The notes under the pieces were generated by a model, which was not told the origin of the DNA, searched no databases, and saw only the letters and a list, made by a program, of their open reading frames with translations. Below are positions 10,860 through 20,723 of a stretch of 64,000 nt of DNA, in pieces; position 1 is the stretch's first letter, and each line of letters opens with the position of its first letter. Source of the DNA: Cylindrodendrum hubeiense (taxonomy: Eukaryota; Ascomycota; Sordariomycetes; Hypocreales; Nectriaceae); contig JAANBB010000017.1 of the NCBI GenBank assembly GCA_014621425.1, positions 62,001-126,000 of the forward strand. The letters are read 5' to 3'. Made by a program: the position numbers and the translations under genes.

Positions 10860-11206
10860 AGTGTGCCATACACGAGACACGGGAAATAGAAATTAGAGAG
10901 AAGCGAAACAAAGTATGAATTAGAAATAAAAGACCTATAGCTATAGCGGGTGCGACGGATGGGGTGTTTGAAGAACAAGGAAAAGGGTATCATGCGATAG
11001 AGCTGACTACCATCCAACGAAGAGGATAGCATACTCCCGTAAGCAAGGGGATGGGGAACCAAAATATCACAAGTAATTTACAGCTGAAGGATGACTCCGG
11101 ATGGCAAGATCCCCCTAGTTCCAGACTCTAAGCCAATATCAGATATCCGTGTATGGTTGACTTTCCTTGACAGTGTGGCAGTGGCGCAACACCGCCGCGC
11201 TCACTC
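10860..11206. other. Convergent spacer between HIS2 and the histone deacetylase gene
   Basis: 347 bp between two stop codons with AT-richer 3'-UTR-like sequence. Nothing else seen. Confidence 0.7.
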
Positions 11207-14200
11207 TTAATGCGAAACAACACCATCCTCAATTTGCTGATCTGGCCCTATTTGCGTGTTTTCGGCCTTGGCCTGGGCGCCTGCATCAGGAGCCGGCTCC
11301 TGCGGGCGGGGTGCAAAGGGAATTCCAGAGGTGTATTGGAAGAGTTTGTTCTGCCTCTTGACGGGACTAGGTGTAGCAGCAGGCGTGTTGGCAGACGGCG
11401 TTGGCGCATTAGGAGGGAGCCATTTCAGGTTCTCGTGTTGGCCGACTGCAATGGGCGTGGGACCCTCAGGTTGGTACGAGATGAAGACATCAGGGCAGTT
11501 ACCGTCAGGTTGAATGGCCACGGAGGGGATGACCGGAGAGCTAGCAGGGAGAACGACCTGCCGGGGGTCGGGAGAACCCATATCGAAGGGGTCTTGCTCC
11601 TGCAACGGCGTGGAGAGCCCACTGGAGGGGATGGTTGTGGGCGGAGTGGGAATGCGAGGGTCAGGATGTGCCATTTGCTTGGGAGAGATGTCGTCTGCAT
11701 TATAGCCAGTTGTGGGCTCGGGGCTGGGTGTGATGGATGGTTGCTGTGCGAGAGGTGCAGGCAGCTTCACGTCATCTTCCTCCTTCGCTGAGGGAGTAGC
11801 AGAGGCTATGACAGAGGCCGAGGTAGACGAGGCTTTATCAGCTTCAAGCCGCGCTCGCTGCTTGGCATCCTTCTGAGCCTGTGTGATGAGGTTGATGCGA
11901 ATCTTCTTCATGCCCGCGGTGAGCTTGTCCATGTCGTCACCTGCTTTGCTTGACGACCCAGCCCTGCCTGGGGACTTGCCCCTCTGCGCCGCAGTCGCCA
12001 TCGCAGGCTTTGAACTGCTGGCCGGGACTGTCGTTTTCTTGGTAGCCCGGGGCGCCTTGGGGACAGCTTCCTTCCGGGTGGTAGTGCTGACGGTCCTGGT
12101 CTTCTTCACGGGTAGAGTTCCGCTGACGGGAGCGCGAGCAGTCGCCGATGAACTAGGGACAGCGCTTGCGGGAGCCTTAGAGCTGCTGGCGACGGCGATG
12201 GTGGGAGGCGAGGAGGAACCTCGAGAGGCGAGAACGGCAGGCGCCTCACTAAGACGTCGACTGACTTTTCTCACTACTTGGTTCCCAGTGACATCGGGTG
12301 TCTTCATTGACGTTAGATTTGGACCGGCAAACGTGTCTGACATGGGTGTTATGCCTACCTTTTCGATAGAGAAGCCGGTAGCAGCAACCGTCTTCCTACG
12401 ACCTTTGGCCGCCTTGTCCTTGCTTGGTTCAACCACAGGAGGAGCCGGCTTGGCTCTCCTCTCACGAAGTGCCATCCGAGATGTTGGCCGACTTGCGGGA
12501 GCAGCTGAAGGAGCAGGGGGCACCCCGTTCATCAGCGATTGGCGATCTCGCCTAGCCCGGCTTGCCTCTGCATTCAAATCCTCGGGCTTGCAGCTGTCCG
12601 TCTGGCGGTCAGAAGGGATGAGCAGCTTGCTGAGCTCGTGGGCAGCCACCGTCCAAGGAACTTCTGGAGGAGGCGGTGATGGAGGTCTCGAAGCGGTTCC
12701 TGAGAGATTAGAGAGGCTGCGTCGCATTCGGAGCGGCTCAACAACCTTGGCAGTAGAAGCGTGTGTGGGCGAGAAGTAGGTTGGGGAGCTAATACTTGAC
12801 GTTCTTGGAGGACTAGGTGGAGGGGCCATGATGCCCTCAAGCTCATCCAGTCTCTGGCCTGCCCACCATGACGGATCGTAGGAATGGACCGAGTCCAGTG
12901 ACGGGGTTTGATGCATCTCAGTTTCCTCCTGCTCAGGGACGACACCGATCTTCTGACCCATCTCAAATCCAAGGCCTCCAGTGGTGTGAAGCGGTTGATC
13001 AACATTCTGATCGCCCGCGAGACCACTTAGATGGCTGAAAACGCCTGAAAACAGGGCTCTGTCACTATATCCGCCTTCCAAGACGCTAATGATTCGGCCA
13101 TCGACATATAGGCCCTCTTCAGCGGCAAGCTTGATGACATCCTGGGCGATGCGGGCATAGAACTCCGTCGGGACGTTAACCTGATGACGCTGCATTCCTG
13201 CACTTTCCCACTCACTGGCGTCGAAGCCTGCGGAGAAGAAAATAGCCGCCTTGGGAGGCTGGTTGGAGAGCTTCAATCGTTCCGCCTGGTTCTGGAGGTA
13301 GTTTCGGACCTTGCCCAGGAGGACAGTGTACTTGGACTCGTAGAGCTGCCAGAAGTCGGCCTCGGTCTTCCATGATTGGAGGTGGACGTTCCAGACAGTC
13401 TGGCCATGCGCATTGTCAATGCAGAGGCTGGCGTTCTTGACCTTTTCCTCATCACCCTGCTCGCATGGATATGAGTTGATATCATGTACGCTGAAATAGC
13501 CAATCGACGACTTCTTCCAAGCAGCAGCATTTTTTGGAGCCATTGTGGCTCGGGTGTTGTGCTCCCAAGCGATTGCCTGTGATCCGTCACCGTGATGGAG
13601 ATCAATATCAATGATGGCAGCATGTGTTACACCATGATTTAAGACGGCGTGCATAATACCCACGTGTACGTTATTGACCCAACAGAACCCCGAAGGATAG
13701 GAGGCTGAGCAATGATGTCCCGGAGGTCTGATAGCGACAAAGGCCCGCTGAGGGCCAGGATCAGGGCTGAAGACTGCATCGACCGCCTCACACACAGCTC
13801 CCAGGGCACCTTCCATGGCATCTAGAGATTCTGCACAGAGGTAAAGATCGCCTTCGTGAAATTTCTCCGGGGGGGCAGGAGTGCCTCTATTCATCTCCGG
13901 TCTCTGAAGCTCCTTTCCACCCATCGCAAGCTTGGCTTCAGCAGCATTGCACATCATCTTGAGTTCCTCCATCCACTTGGCTCCATGGACGTTGGTGACA
14001 GCCTGCGACAGGAGGGACAGCCTCCGGCTTGTTTTTTGAATTCGGAAGGGAATGCTAGGGAGATCATGAGCATTGAGCCTGGGATGAACAGGATATGTGC
14101 CCTCGCAGTGACGTCCACCCAGGCGCACATATGCTGTCGATACTCCGAGCACAGCTGCTTTGACTCGTTCCGGGCGTTCAACAATGGTGGCGAGGGCGCT

Positions 14201-14782
14201 TCGGGAGGTGCGAGGCCGGGAGAATCGATGGCCATACACTGCATCGTGGAGTATGACAATGGCCTGGGTCTGGCGTGTGGCGACTGATCCATGGTGGGCT
14301 TCCAGCTCAGCCTTGAAGAAGTCTTCCGCGATGGAGCTGGCAGTTGGACGGGGTTTCTCTGGGACCGGTGGGTTGGTTGTCAAAGGTGACGTCTTGTTGG
14401 TAGGCGACATGATATTCGCTGCGCTCGCCCGGCGTGTCGGGGTCGGGCGGGAGCCCACGCCGGTCGACGAGCGCAGCGAGTTCATGGACGCCTTCCGGAG
14501 CAGGGTCGGCGTCGCAGAGCGGGAGTCCCGTCCATTGGAAGGGCTGCGAGACGGCAGTCTAGGTGAGTGAGAGCCCGGGCGGCCGGTGGTCCGGAACGGA
14601 GTGGTCGGCTCGGAGAGGTGGGATGAGCTTGGGGCGCGGCCGGGAGAAGTGGAGAGCGAGAGCTGCTTGAGGGAGCGAGTCAAGTCATCATCGTGGATGT
14701 TGTTTGTTGACGACTGTCGCCGCAGGGGCAACGGCTGGCGGGACGGAGATGCCATGAGAGGGCGTGAAGAGTCATGAGACAA
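11207..14782 (-). CDS. HOS3: HOS3-type histone deacetylase
   Basis: A single-exon gene for 1,191 residues. Residues 1-165 are a Ser/Pro/Arg-rich disordered leader. About 170-600 is a class I/II Zn-dependent deacetylase domain: RPPGHHCSASYPSGFCWVNN (active-site His pair at about 356-357), DIDLHHGDG (zinc ligands D394 and H396), SAGFDASEWES (third zinc ligand D521) and LEGGY at 568-572. The sequence before RPPGHH and the FCWVNN variant fit the fungal HOS3 group. The remaining ~560 residues are disordered, rich in Ser/Pro/Lys, with basic stretches (KKTRTVSTTTRKE) that may direct it to the nucleus. Known role: removal of acetyl groups from histone lysines; partners cannot be read from sequence. 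All catalytic residues seem intact. Confidence 0.92.
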   Translation of the reverse strand: MSHDSSRPLMASPSRQPLPLRRQSSTNNIHDDDLTRSLKQLSLSTSPGRAPSSSHLSEPTTPFRTTGRPGSHSPRLPSRSPSNGRDSRSATPTLLRKASMNSLRSSTGVGSRPTPTRRASAANIMSPTNKTSPLTTNPPVPEKPRPTASSIAEDFFKAELEAHHGSVATRQTQAIVILHDAVYGHRFSRPRTSRSALATIVERPERVKAAVLGVSTAYVRLGGRHCEGTYPVHPRLNAHDLPSIPFRIQKTSRRLSLLSQAVTNVHGAKWMEELKMMCNAAEAKLAMGGKELQRPEMNRGTPAPPEKFHEGDLYLCAESLDAMEGALGAVCEAVDAVFSPDPGPQRAFVAIRPPGHHCSASYPSGFCWVNNVHVGIMHAVLNHGVTHAAIIDIDLHHGDGSQAIAWEHNTRATMAPKNAAAWKKSSIGYFSVHDINSYPCEQGDEEKVKNASLCIDNAHGQTVWNVHLQSWKTEADFWQLYESKYTVLLGKVRNYLQNQAERLKLSNQPPKAAIFFSAGFDASEWESAGMQRHQVNVPTEFYARIAQDVIKLAAEEGLYVDGRIISVLEGGYSDRALFSGVFSHLSGLAGDQNVDQPLHTTGGLGFEMGQKIGVVPEQEETEMHQTPSLDSVHSYDPSWWAGQRLDELEGIMAPPPSPPRTSSISSPTYFSPTHASTAKVVEPLRMRRSLSNLSGTASRPPSPPPPEVPWTVAAHELSKLLIPSDRQTDSCKPEDLNAEASRARRDRQSLMNGVPPAPSAAPASRPTSRMALRERRAKPAPPVVEPSKDKAAKGRRKTVAATGFSIEKVGITPMSDTFAGPNLTSMKTPDVTGNQVVRKVSRRLSEAPAVLASRGSSSPPTIAVASSSKAPASAVPSSSATARAPVSGTLPVKKTRTVSTTTRKEAVPKAPRATKKTTVPASSSKPAMATAAQRGKSPGRAGSSSKAGDDMDKLTAGMKKIRINLITQAQKDAKQRARLEADKASSTSASVIASATPSAKEEDDVKLPAPLAQQPSITPSPEPTTGYNADDISPKQMAHPDPRIPTPPTTIPSSGLSTPLQEQDPFDMGSPDPRQVVLPASSPVIPSVAIQPDGNCPDVFISYQPEGPTPIAVGQHENLKWLPPNAPTPSANTPAATPSPVKRQNKLFQYTSGIPFAPRPQEPAPDAGAQAKAENTQIGPDQQIEDGVVSH

Positions 14783-14980
14783 GCAGCGGGTCCTGGAAGC
14801 AAAGAGCAGTTACAGCCACATCCACAGTGTGGCCCCGGAGTTGCCCTTGTCGCTTTGGGATTTCTGTGTTTGGCGACGGACTTTAGATGATTTGGGATAC
14901 CGTGACGTCGTACATAGTACACGCCCCTCCATTCCGGTTGCCCCTGGGTCGCGTTGACCAAAGCGCGTCCATGCATCACA

Positions 14981-14988
14981 TCACGTGA
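14981..14988. promoter_or_regulatory. E-box palindrome TCACGTGA upstream of HOS3
   Basis: A perfect 8-bp palindrome about 200 bp upstream of the HOS3 start codon. CACGTG is a known core for fungal bHLH factors; use here is inferred. Confidence 0.4.
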
Positions 14989-17489
14989 CGGCGCCAGTGG
15001 CCGGACAGCAGAAGTGACGTCGATCCGGCTTCGCACTAACTGATTGGCCCGTGATTGTCCTGCGATTGGCCCAGTTTTGTCCACCCGGCCATTACCGTAT
15101 TTGAGCCAAAATACTACCTTCTTTTACCTTATTGCCGTACTTTAAATTACCCCAGGCCCATTTGTCTTATGCGCGCAAGGGAGGTAAGCGACATTGGCGG
15201 GTTGATGATTGCCCGTCGCGCCTTTACCCTTGGCTCTTTTCCGTCCTCTTTTCACATGACGGAATTGGCCCTCGCTCCATCCCAGGCGAGCACGAACCAA
15301 CAGAAGGATCAAAACCATACGGGCGGGGCTGGTAAATGTTTCTCAAGGTGGCGGCTTCGTTCTAATCTGCTGGGTAGTTCGGTTGGTTCCTGGCTGGCCC
15401 GAGTCGGGGAGATTCCATGTGAGCGGATACTCCACAATCGCTCCACGCGGGCTACCAGGTACCCGACTCAGAGCTTGGAATACGACTCAGACACCACGGC
15501 TTCATCATCTGCGAAGAAATGGTCAGTGAAGAGGAGGTAGGGGGGGGATGGAAAAATGGAAAGAAACAAACCAAAGGGTGGTGCGCGCAGCTGACAGATC
15601 GATATTGGATTCACATCTGTACAGCCTTGCTGGCGCACTGCCCTGCATGCTGGATGCCGGATTGATAGGTGCAGCAGCGCAGCGCCAGCATGGTAATTAC
15701 AAGGCTTGCAAGGGACCGTAACACCCACAATCAGGGCCGTAGGCGAGCTGCCTGATAGCCTACGAAGTAGAACGCCGCCTTTTGGCCCAACCATTCGCTG
15801 AAAGGGACAGTCACACTCCCCAATTGCCCCAGTCTGGGCCCGGGGTCGAGGCATGGGCTTCCCCGTTGCCCCTGGGGCCAATTCGGGGCGTATAACCGAC
15901 TCTGCCTGGAGGTATTGCCACGAGGCCCTGTCGACAAAGCCTTGCGATCCACCCTGGTGGTCATTCACGAGCCGTTTCAACCGTTGCGCCGCATGAGGGC
16001 GGTCGATCAGTGAATCGGTGCTGAGTTGGCTTGCTGCGTTGGGGCGGCGGCGGCGACGAGTCGTCTGGCGGCGGGGGGTCCGTTTGCCTGTGGTTGCTGG
16101 CGGCCGGACTGTTGCCACGGGCATCCCCGCTAGGGCTGGTTGGCCTCGATGGAGCAGAAATGGCCCATCAAGACGGCTAGTGTGAGACTAGTGACCCCGA
16201 TAACTCCGCGCCCGACTCCATTGAGAGCGTCCTAGACGCCCACCCGAAGCCATGTGGCTGCTCAGTTCACTAGTAGAACCCTTCAAACGTCGAGGCGCGA
16301 AGAGGACGCAAGCATTCAGGCTCACGCCTCGGTGCTAGATAGAGATCGAAGTTGGGAGAAGACGACCTATAGCGCACAGGGCTAACCGGCGACCGCTGTG
16401 TGCGGGGTCTAAGAAAGGCACGCTGGGCGGTGGACGACCAGGGGCCACAGGGCTGGGCGAGGTCTAGGGCCCGAGAAGGGACATGCCTTTCGAGACTGAG
16501 AAAGGCTCGGCCAAGGGGCTGAGGAACCAGGTGATGGGGGGTTGCCGGCGAAGGCGGAGGCAGCTGTATTTGCGCGGGATGAAATGGCGAATAGCTGCGG
16601 GTGGCAGTCACACCTCACATGCTGTGTGATGTACAATGCGCCGTTGCCGTGTCCGCACACACGCTGCATCTGAGAGAGACAACAACGGGCACAGCACGTA
16701 CTGCGCTGTGTTGAGTGCGCAAATAACGGTGTCTCAGAGCACTGCACTTTGGCCGACTCGGGCGGGAGGGGCCCGAAGCATCACCCGGCCGGTTTGTTTG
16801 CCCGTCCGGTGCCCGGACTCTGTAACAGTCTCAACTACCTAACTATGCATAGTGCCTCCAGGCTAGTACAGATATATGTAAGCGCGTATTTGAGCAAGAC
16901 TGTGCGCCACGGCTCAGTCATTTCGGGCCACGGCAAACAGCTTAGCTGCTCCCCTTCTCATAATCCAGACTCTTGACTGCGCTCGCTTGGGTTTAGGCCG
17001 CGGACTTTGGTGTCTCTGCGGGTGTGGGCTGGAGGGACGGGGATGCGCCTCGCGCCAACTCAGCCGCACGAAATGGCGCTCATGACTGGCTCACATCCCT
17101 GGACTCTGCCTTGTCGTGCTTGGCTGCAGGCTAGCTCACCCCGGCTTCAAGCCTTCTACATATGCAGTAGCTGCTGAGCTGCTGGGTGATTGACTGCCCG
17201 ATGATCCGACCCTGGCCCACGCCTGCCTCAGTGGATGGGGGATCATGATGGGGCGCGATGATGGGGCACGATGATGGGAGCCCAGCCGGCGCCCTTTGCC
17301 GGGGGTGTGCAGCGGCAGCGGCAGCTTAGCAGCAGAAACAGGTTAACAGCTGCTAGCTTTTCTCTCGTGCGATCCGAGTTATTATCCTCGTCCCGTCCGC
17401 CTGTCGCTGCAACGAGCTCCCCTTCTTGCTTCCATCTCCTCACCTATCTCGCATCTCTCCAGATCCCAATCCAAGTCCAGCAGAGCCAA

Positions 17490-17545
17490 GCCAGCTCAGC
17501 CAGCTCAGCCAGCTCAGCCAGTTCAGCCAGTCCAGCCAGTCCAGC
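17490..17545 (+). repeat. 9-nt repeat in the 5' UTR of the GPI-type gene
   Basis: About six copies of a CAGCTCAGC/CAGTCCAGC unit ending roughly 30 bp before the ATG at 17576, so probably transcribed in the leader. Confidence 0.85.
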
Positions 17546-17575
17546 TCCTCCCTCACAACAATACAGTCCGCCACA

Positions 17576-18767
17576 ATGAAGAGTGCTATCCTCTCCTCTG
17601 TCGTCGCCGCCGGCAGCGTCGCCGCGCAAATCACCCTCGACGCTGGAGCGCTCAACATCGCCGCCATTGACGCCAGCGACCCTGAGTTCACCACCTGCTC
17701 AGCTGTCGGCGACTACGTCGCTGCCTGTATTACCGCTGCTGGCGGTAGCGACGCCCTGGAGACCAATGCCGCCGAGTTCATCGGATGTGCTTGCTGCATT
17801 GACGCCACGGCCATCTACCCCGTCTACTCCGACTGCTCCGTCTACCTCTCTGATGAGGCTGGACCTACTGCCTCCGACCTTTACTCTGGTAAGCAATTTT
17901 CCCGGCGACTGGAGTGCGAGAAGGCTCCTGGCTAACACGATACTTCTCTCTAGCCTACGATGTTATGTACAGCGTCTGCGGTCTGAGCGCCGATTGCAGC
18001 GGCGGCGTAGCCACTGCCACTGCCACTGAGAGTGAGAGTGAGACTGTTGTGGACGTCCCCACGTCCACCACCGTTGAGGTCGTCACCTCCGCGACCGAGG
18101 ACACATCATCCATCACTGCGGCAGCCGAGTCTTCGGCCTGCGACGAGATGGTTGGCCTCTACTCCTCTTGCAGTTCGAAGATCGACGGCTTCAGCGACCT
18201 CCCCTACGGCGAGCAGGCTTCTTGCTACTGGTAAGTTCATACACACCCCTGCTGCAAACTCATACATGCAGCAACCTGGACAACTAAGAGAGCCCTGTGT
18301 TGACTTTGTAACTAGCTGCCGTGGCTCCGACGGTGCTACCTGGACCGATGAGATGGACGGCTATGCTAGCACTTGCGCCGAGTGGGCCGAGAGCAGCGAT
18401 TCGGACTACTACGTCGGTATGTTAATCTTGAGATTCGTATATCCGGAGCCCATTGAGGTTGCTAACATCCGTCACAGTCGCCAAGACCTTCGCCACCTTC
18501 TGCGATAACTTCAGCGATGCCTGCGAGAGCCCCGCCACCACCGCTTCAACCGAAGCCTCCACCACCGAGAGCTCCGATGCCGAGAGCACTGACGACAGCA
18601 CCGCTACCATTGGCGATTTGGCCAATACCGATGCCGTTACTGTCACTGTTCCGGGGCCCACCGCCACCGACACCAGCTCCTCCGACAGCGACAATGCTGC
18701 CGCCTCTGTCCGCGTTGGCTGCGGCGCTGTCCTGGCTGCTGTTGCTGCTCTGGCCCTTGCTCTGTAA
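17576..18767 (+). CDS. Secreted Cys-rich, probably GPI-anchored surface protein
   Basis: I do not recognise a named family. Four exons, 17576-17888, 17954-18230, 18316-18416 and 18478-18767, splice cleanly to 326 residues (introns 65, 85 and 61 nt; donors GTAAGC, GTAAGT, GTATGT). Residues 1-18 form a signal peptide (MKSAILSSVVAAGSVAAQ). Two Cys-rich modules follow, one with TTCSAVGDYVAACITAAGG, GCACC and YSDCS, the other with CDEMVGLYSSC, CYCCRG and FATFCDNFSDAC; they are separated by a Thr/Ser-rich linker. A second Ser/Thr-rich stalk precedes a hydrophobic tail (GAVLAAVAALALAL), as in GPI-anchor signals. The inferred place is the outer plasma membrane or cell wall. The module spacing resembles a duplication; it does not match the CFEM eight-Cys pattern I know. 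Confidence 0.8.
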
Positions 18768-19012
18768 AGCAGCTCGAGTCAGGAGAACTTGATTTCTGTT
18801 AATTTTCTTGGATGATATCCTCGGTGATGACGTTGGATTAATGAACGCTCGGGATGTTTAATGAAGTCATTTTTGGGAGCCTACACGCGCCATGTTTTGG
18901 CATATGGAAGAGGGTCCTACCGTACATAGAACATTTGCATCATATATATAATCAACATGACACGCACTCATGGAACTCTCCTTGTTTCCTGTTTCACCTA
19001 TTTCGATTGAGT

Positions 19013-20376
19013 TTATTCTGAGGTCAAGTCTATGCCGACACCCTTCAACGCCCCAACCGCCCATTCCGGATACTCAGTCTTCTCAGAGTACAACCCGGCG
19101 AAGAACTCCCGCACAAATGGCGGGAATCGGTCCTCGATGATGGATTGACGCACCCCCCGCATGAGGTTGAGCTGGTAAAAGACGTTATGAATGGTCAGCA
19201 GGTGGGCTGCCACCGTCTCCTTGCTGGCATTGTGATGAACGAATGCCCGGCTTATGCCCATACCCCCGTCCAACTTGGACCTGCAGCACATGCAGCCACA
19301 GCCGTCTTCGATAGGGCCAAAGTCGTTGGCAAATTTTTTGTTGCGCATGTTGAGGACGCCGTGCTTGGTGACTGCGTTGCCGAACCGTGCGGTTCTGGTG
19401 GGCCACACACAGTCGAACATGTCAGCACCGAGGGCAACACTCACGACCAGGTCTTCAGGATATCCGATACCCATGACATAGCGAGGCTTCAGGTCTGGAA
19501 GTAAGGCGGTGCATGCTTCCACGACCCGGCAGTAGTCCATCTTGGCCTCTCCGCCGCTGAGTCCGCCGATGGCGATTCCAGGGGTGTCGCGTGCCAGCAT
19601 TTCCCTGCAGCACTCCCGACGCATCTCAAGGTCCAAACCACCCTGGATGATACAAAAAAGGTTCTGTCGGTCGGGATTTTTGTGCGCTACAATACACCTA
19701 TCGAGCCAGCGCACACTGCGTTCCATGGCCTCGCGCATGCGGGCCTTGTCGGGCGAGGTGGTCACGAGGACATCGTCGAGCTGCATCATGATGTCGCTAC
19801 CGATGCTGTTTTGTAATGACATGGAATGCTCGGGGGTGAGAAGCATGGGAGAGCCATCATGAGGACTTAGGAACTCAACTCCTTTCTCGGTGATGGTTGC
19901 GAGCTTGAGGAGACTGACCATCTGGAAGCTGCCATGACGAGTGAGTTAGTTGTGCATCAGATGAGAGTGTAATGAGACATACCCTCCGCTATCGGTTAGG
20001 ATATTGTGCTTCCATCCTTGTAGCTTATGTGCGCCGCCGATGGCATCCAACACCTCTTGGCCTGGCTTCAGGCCGAGGTGATAGGTGTTGTTTAGACACA
20101 GTCGACAGCCCGTCTCTTCGAGCTGCTCAGGAGTAAGACCTTTCAAAGATGCCTGAGTTGCCACTGGCATAAACATGGGCAGTTGAACCGGTCCATGAGG
20201 TAGAGTCAAGATGGAGGCACGAGCTCTCGTTGTCTATCTTGGAATGAGATATGTCAGACTTGCGCATGGCAGGAAAAGTGAGAGCAAGCATTGGAGACAG
20301 TAAGACTCACAGAGCAGCGTGCCACGAGCTCAAACGTCAGAGCTGGAGCCGAGTAAATGTTTGATGAAGATGCCAT
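19013..20376 (-). CDS. QTRT1: Queuine tRNA-ribosyltransferase catalytic subunit
   Basis: Exchanges guanine-34 for queuine in the anticodon of Asp, Asn, His and Tyr tRNAs. Three exons on the minus strand, 20376-20311, 20233-19983 and 19928-19013 (introns 77 and 54 nt), give 410 residues, the usual TGT length. The intron at 19929-19982 splits the conserved TDSGGFQM motif, which is restored on splicing and contains the catalytic Asp. Also visible are MGIGYPED, DMFDCVWPTRTARFG with the nucleophilic Asp, and the zinc site CGCMCC followed by the His in the LLTIHN region. The start at 20376 was chosen for the family-like beginning before PALTFELVA; an in-frame ATG at 20394 would add six residues. 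It diverges from the MRP51 gene. Confidence 0.93.
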
Positions 20377-20723
20377 CTTCCGAACTGCTTGCATTTCCCG
20401 CAGAAGTTGTGATAAATGACTTCCTCCTCGCCTCGCCTCTTTCGCTAACTCGGTCGCGTTAGTTGATAATGTAGTAGATGAGTTGCGCACCTAGTGAAGG
20501 GCAACTGTGCCCAATTCTAGTGGGGTTTGCCCGCTATCTCTTGAAGGCCCCAGGTGTCACTGGAAGGCCTGGGCCAATTCGGCCAATGGGGTCCGCCCGG
20601 GTCATCACCGGCAGATCCCGCTTGAGCTCCCAGCGGGCGAATTTTCCTCGTCTTGCTTCAGCAGACGCTCACCACCACGACGTCAAACAGCAATTGAGCT
20701 TGCCAACAGCTCTAAAAGTCGAG
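20377..20723. promoter_or_regulatory. Shared divergent promoter of QTRT1 and MRP51
   Basis: 347 bp separate the two start codons on opposite strands. The sequence is CT/GC mixed with no clear TATA box. Shared control is inferred from the spacing alone. Confidence 0.5.

Larger units (their letters stand above)
14783..17575. other. 2.8-kb spacer; divergent promoters of HOS3 and a GPI-type protein
   Basis: No credible gene. On the HOS3 side there is a palindromic TCACGTGA (14981-14988), TGACGTCG elements near 14901 and 15015, and two ATTGG (inverse CCAAT) boxes near 15043 and 15065. On the other side, CAGCTCAGC repeats sit in the probable 5' UTR (17490-17545). Open frames in between match nothing I know. 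Confidence 0.65.

Noticed and set aside
11883..12779. 298-codon plus-strand frame inside HOS3
   Set aside because: Antisense shadow of the low-complexity tail of the deacetylase gene.
15055..15540. 161-codon frame in the HOS3 upstream spacer
   Set aside because: No recognisable motif; normal chance length in GC-rich DNA.
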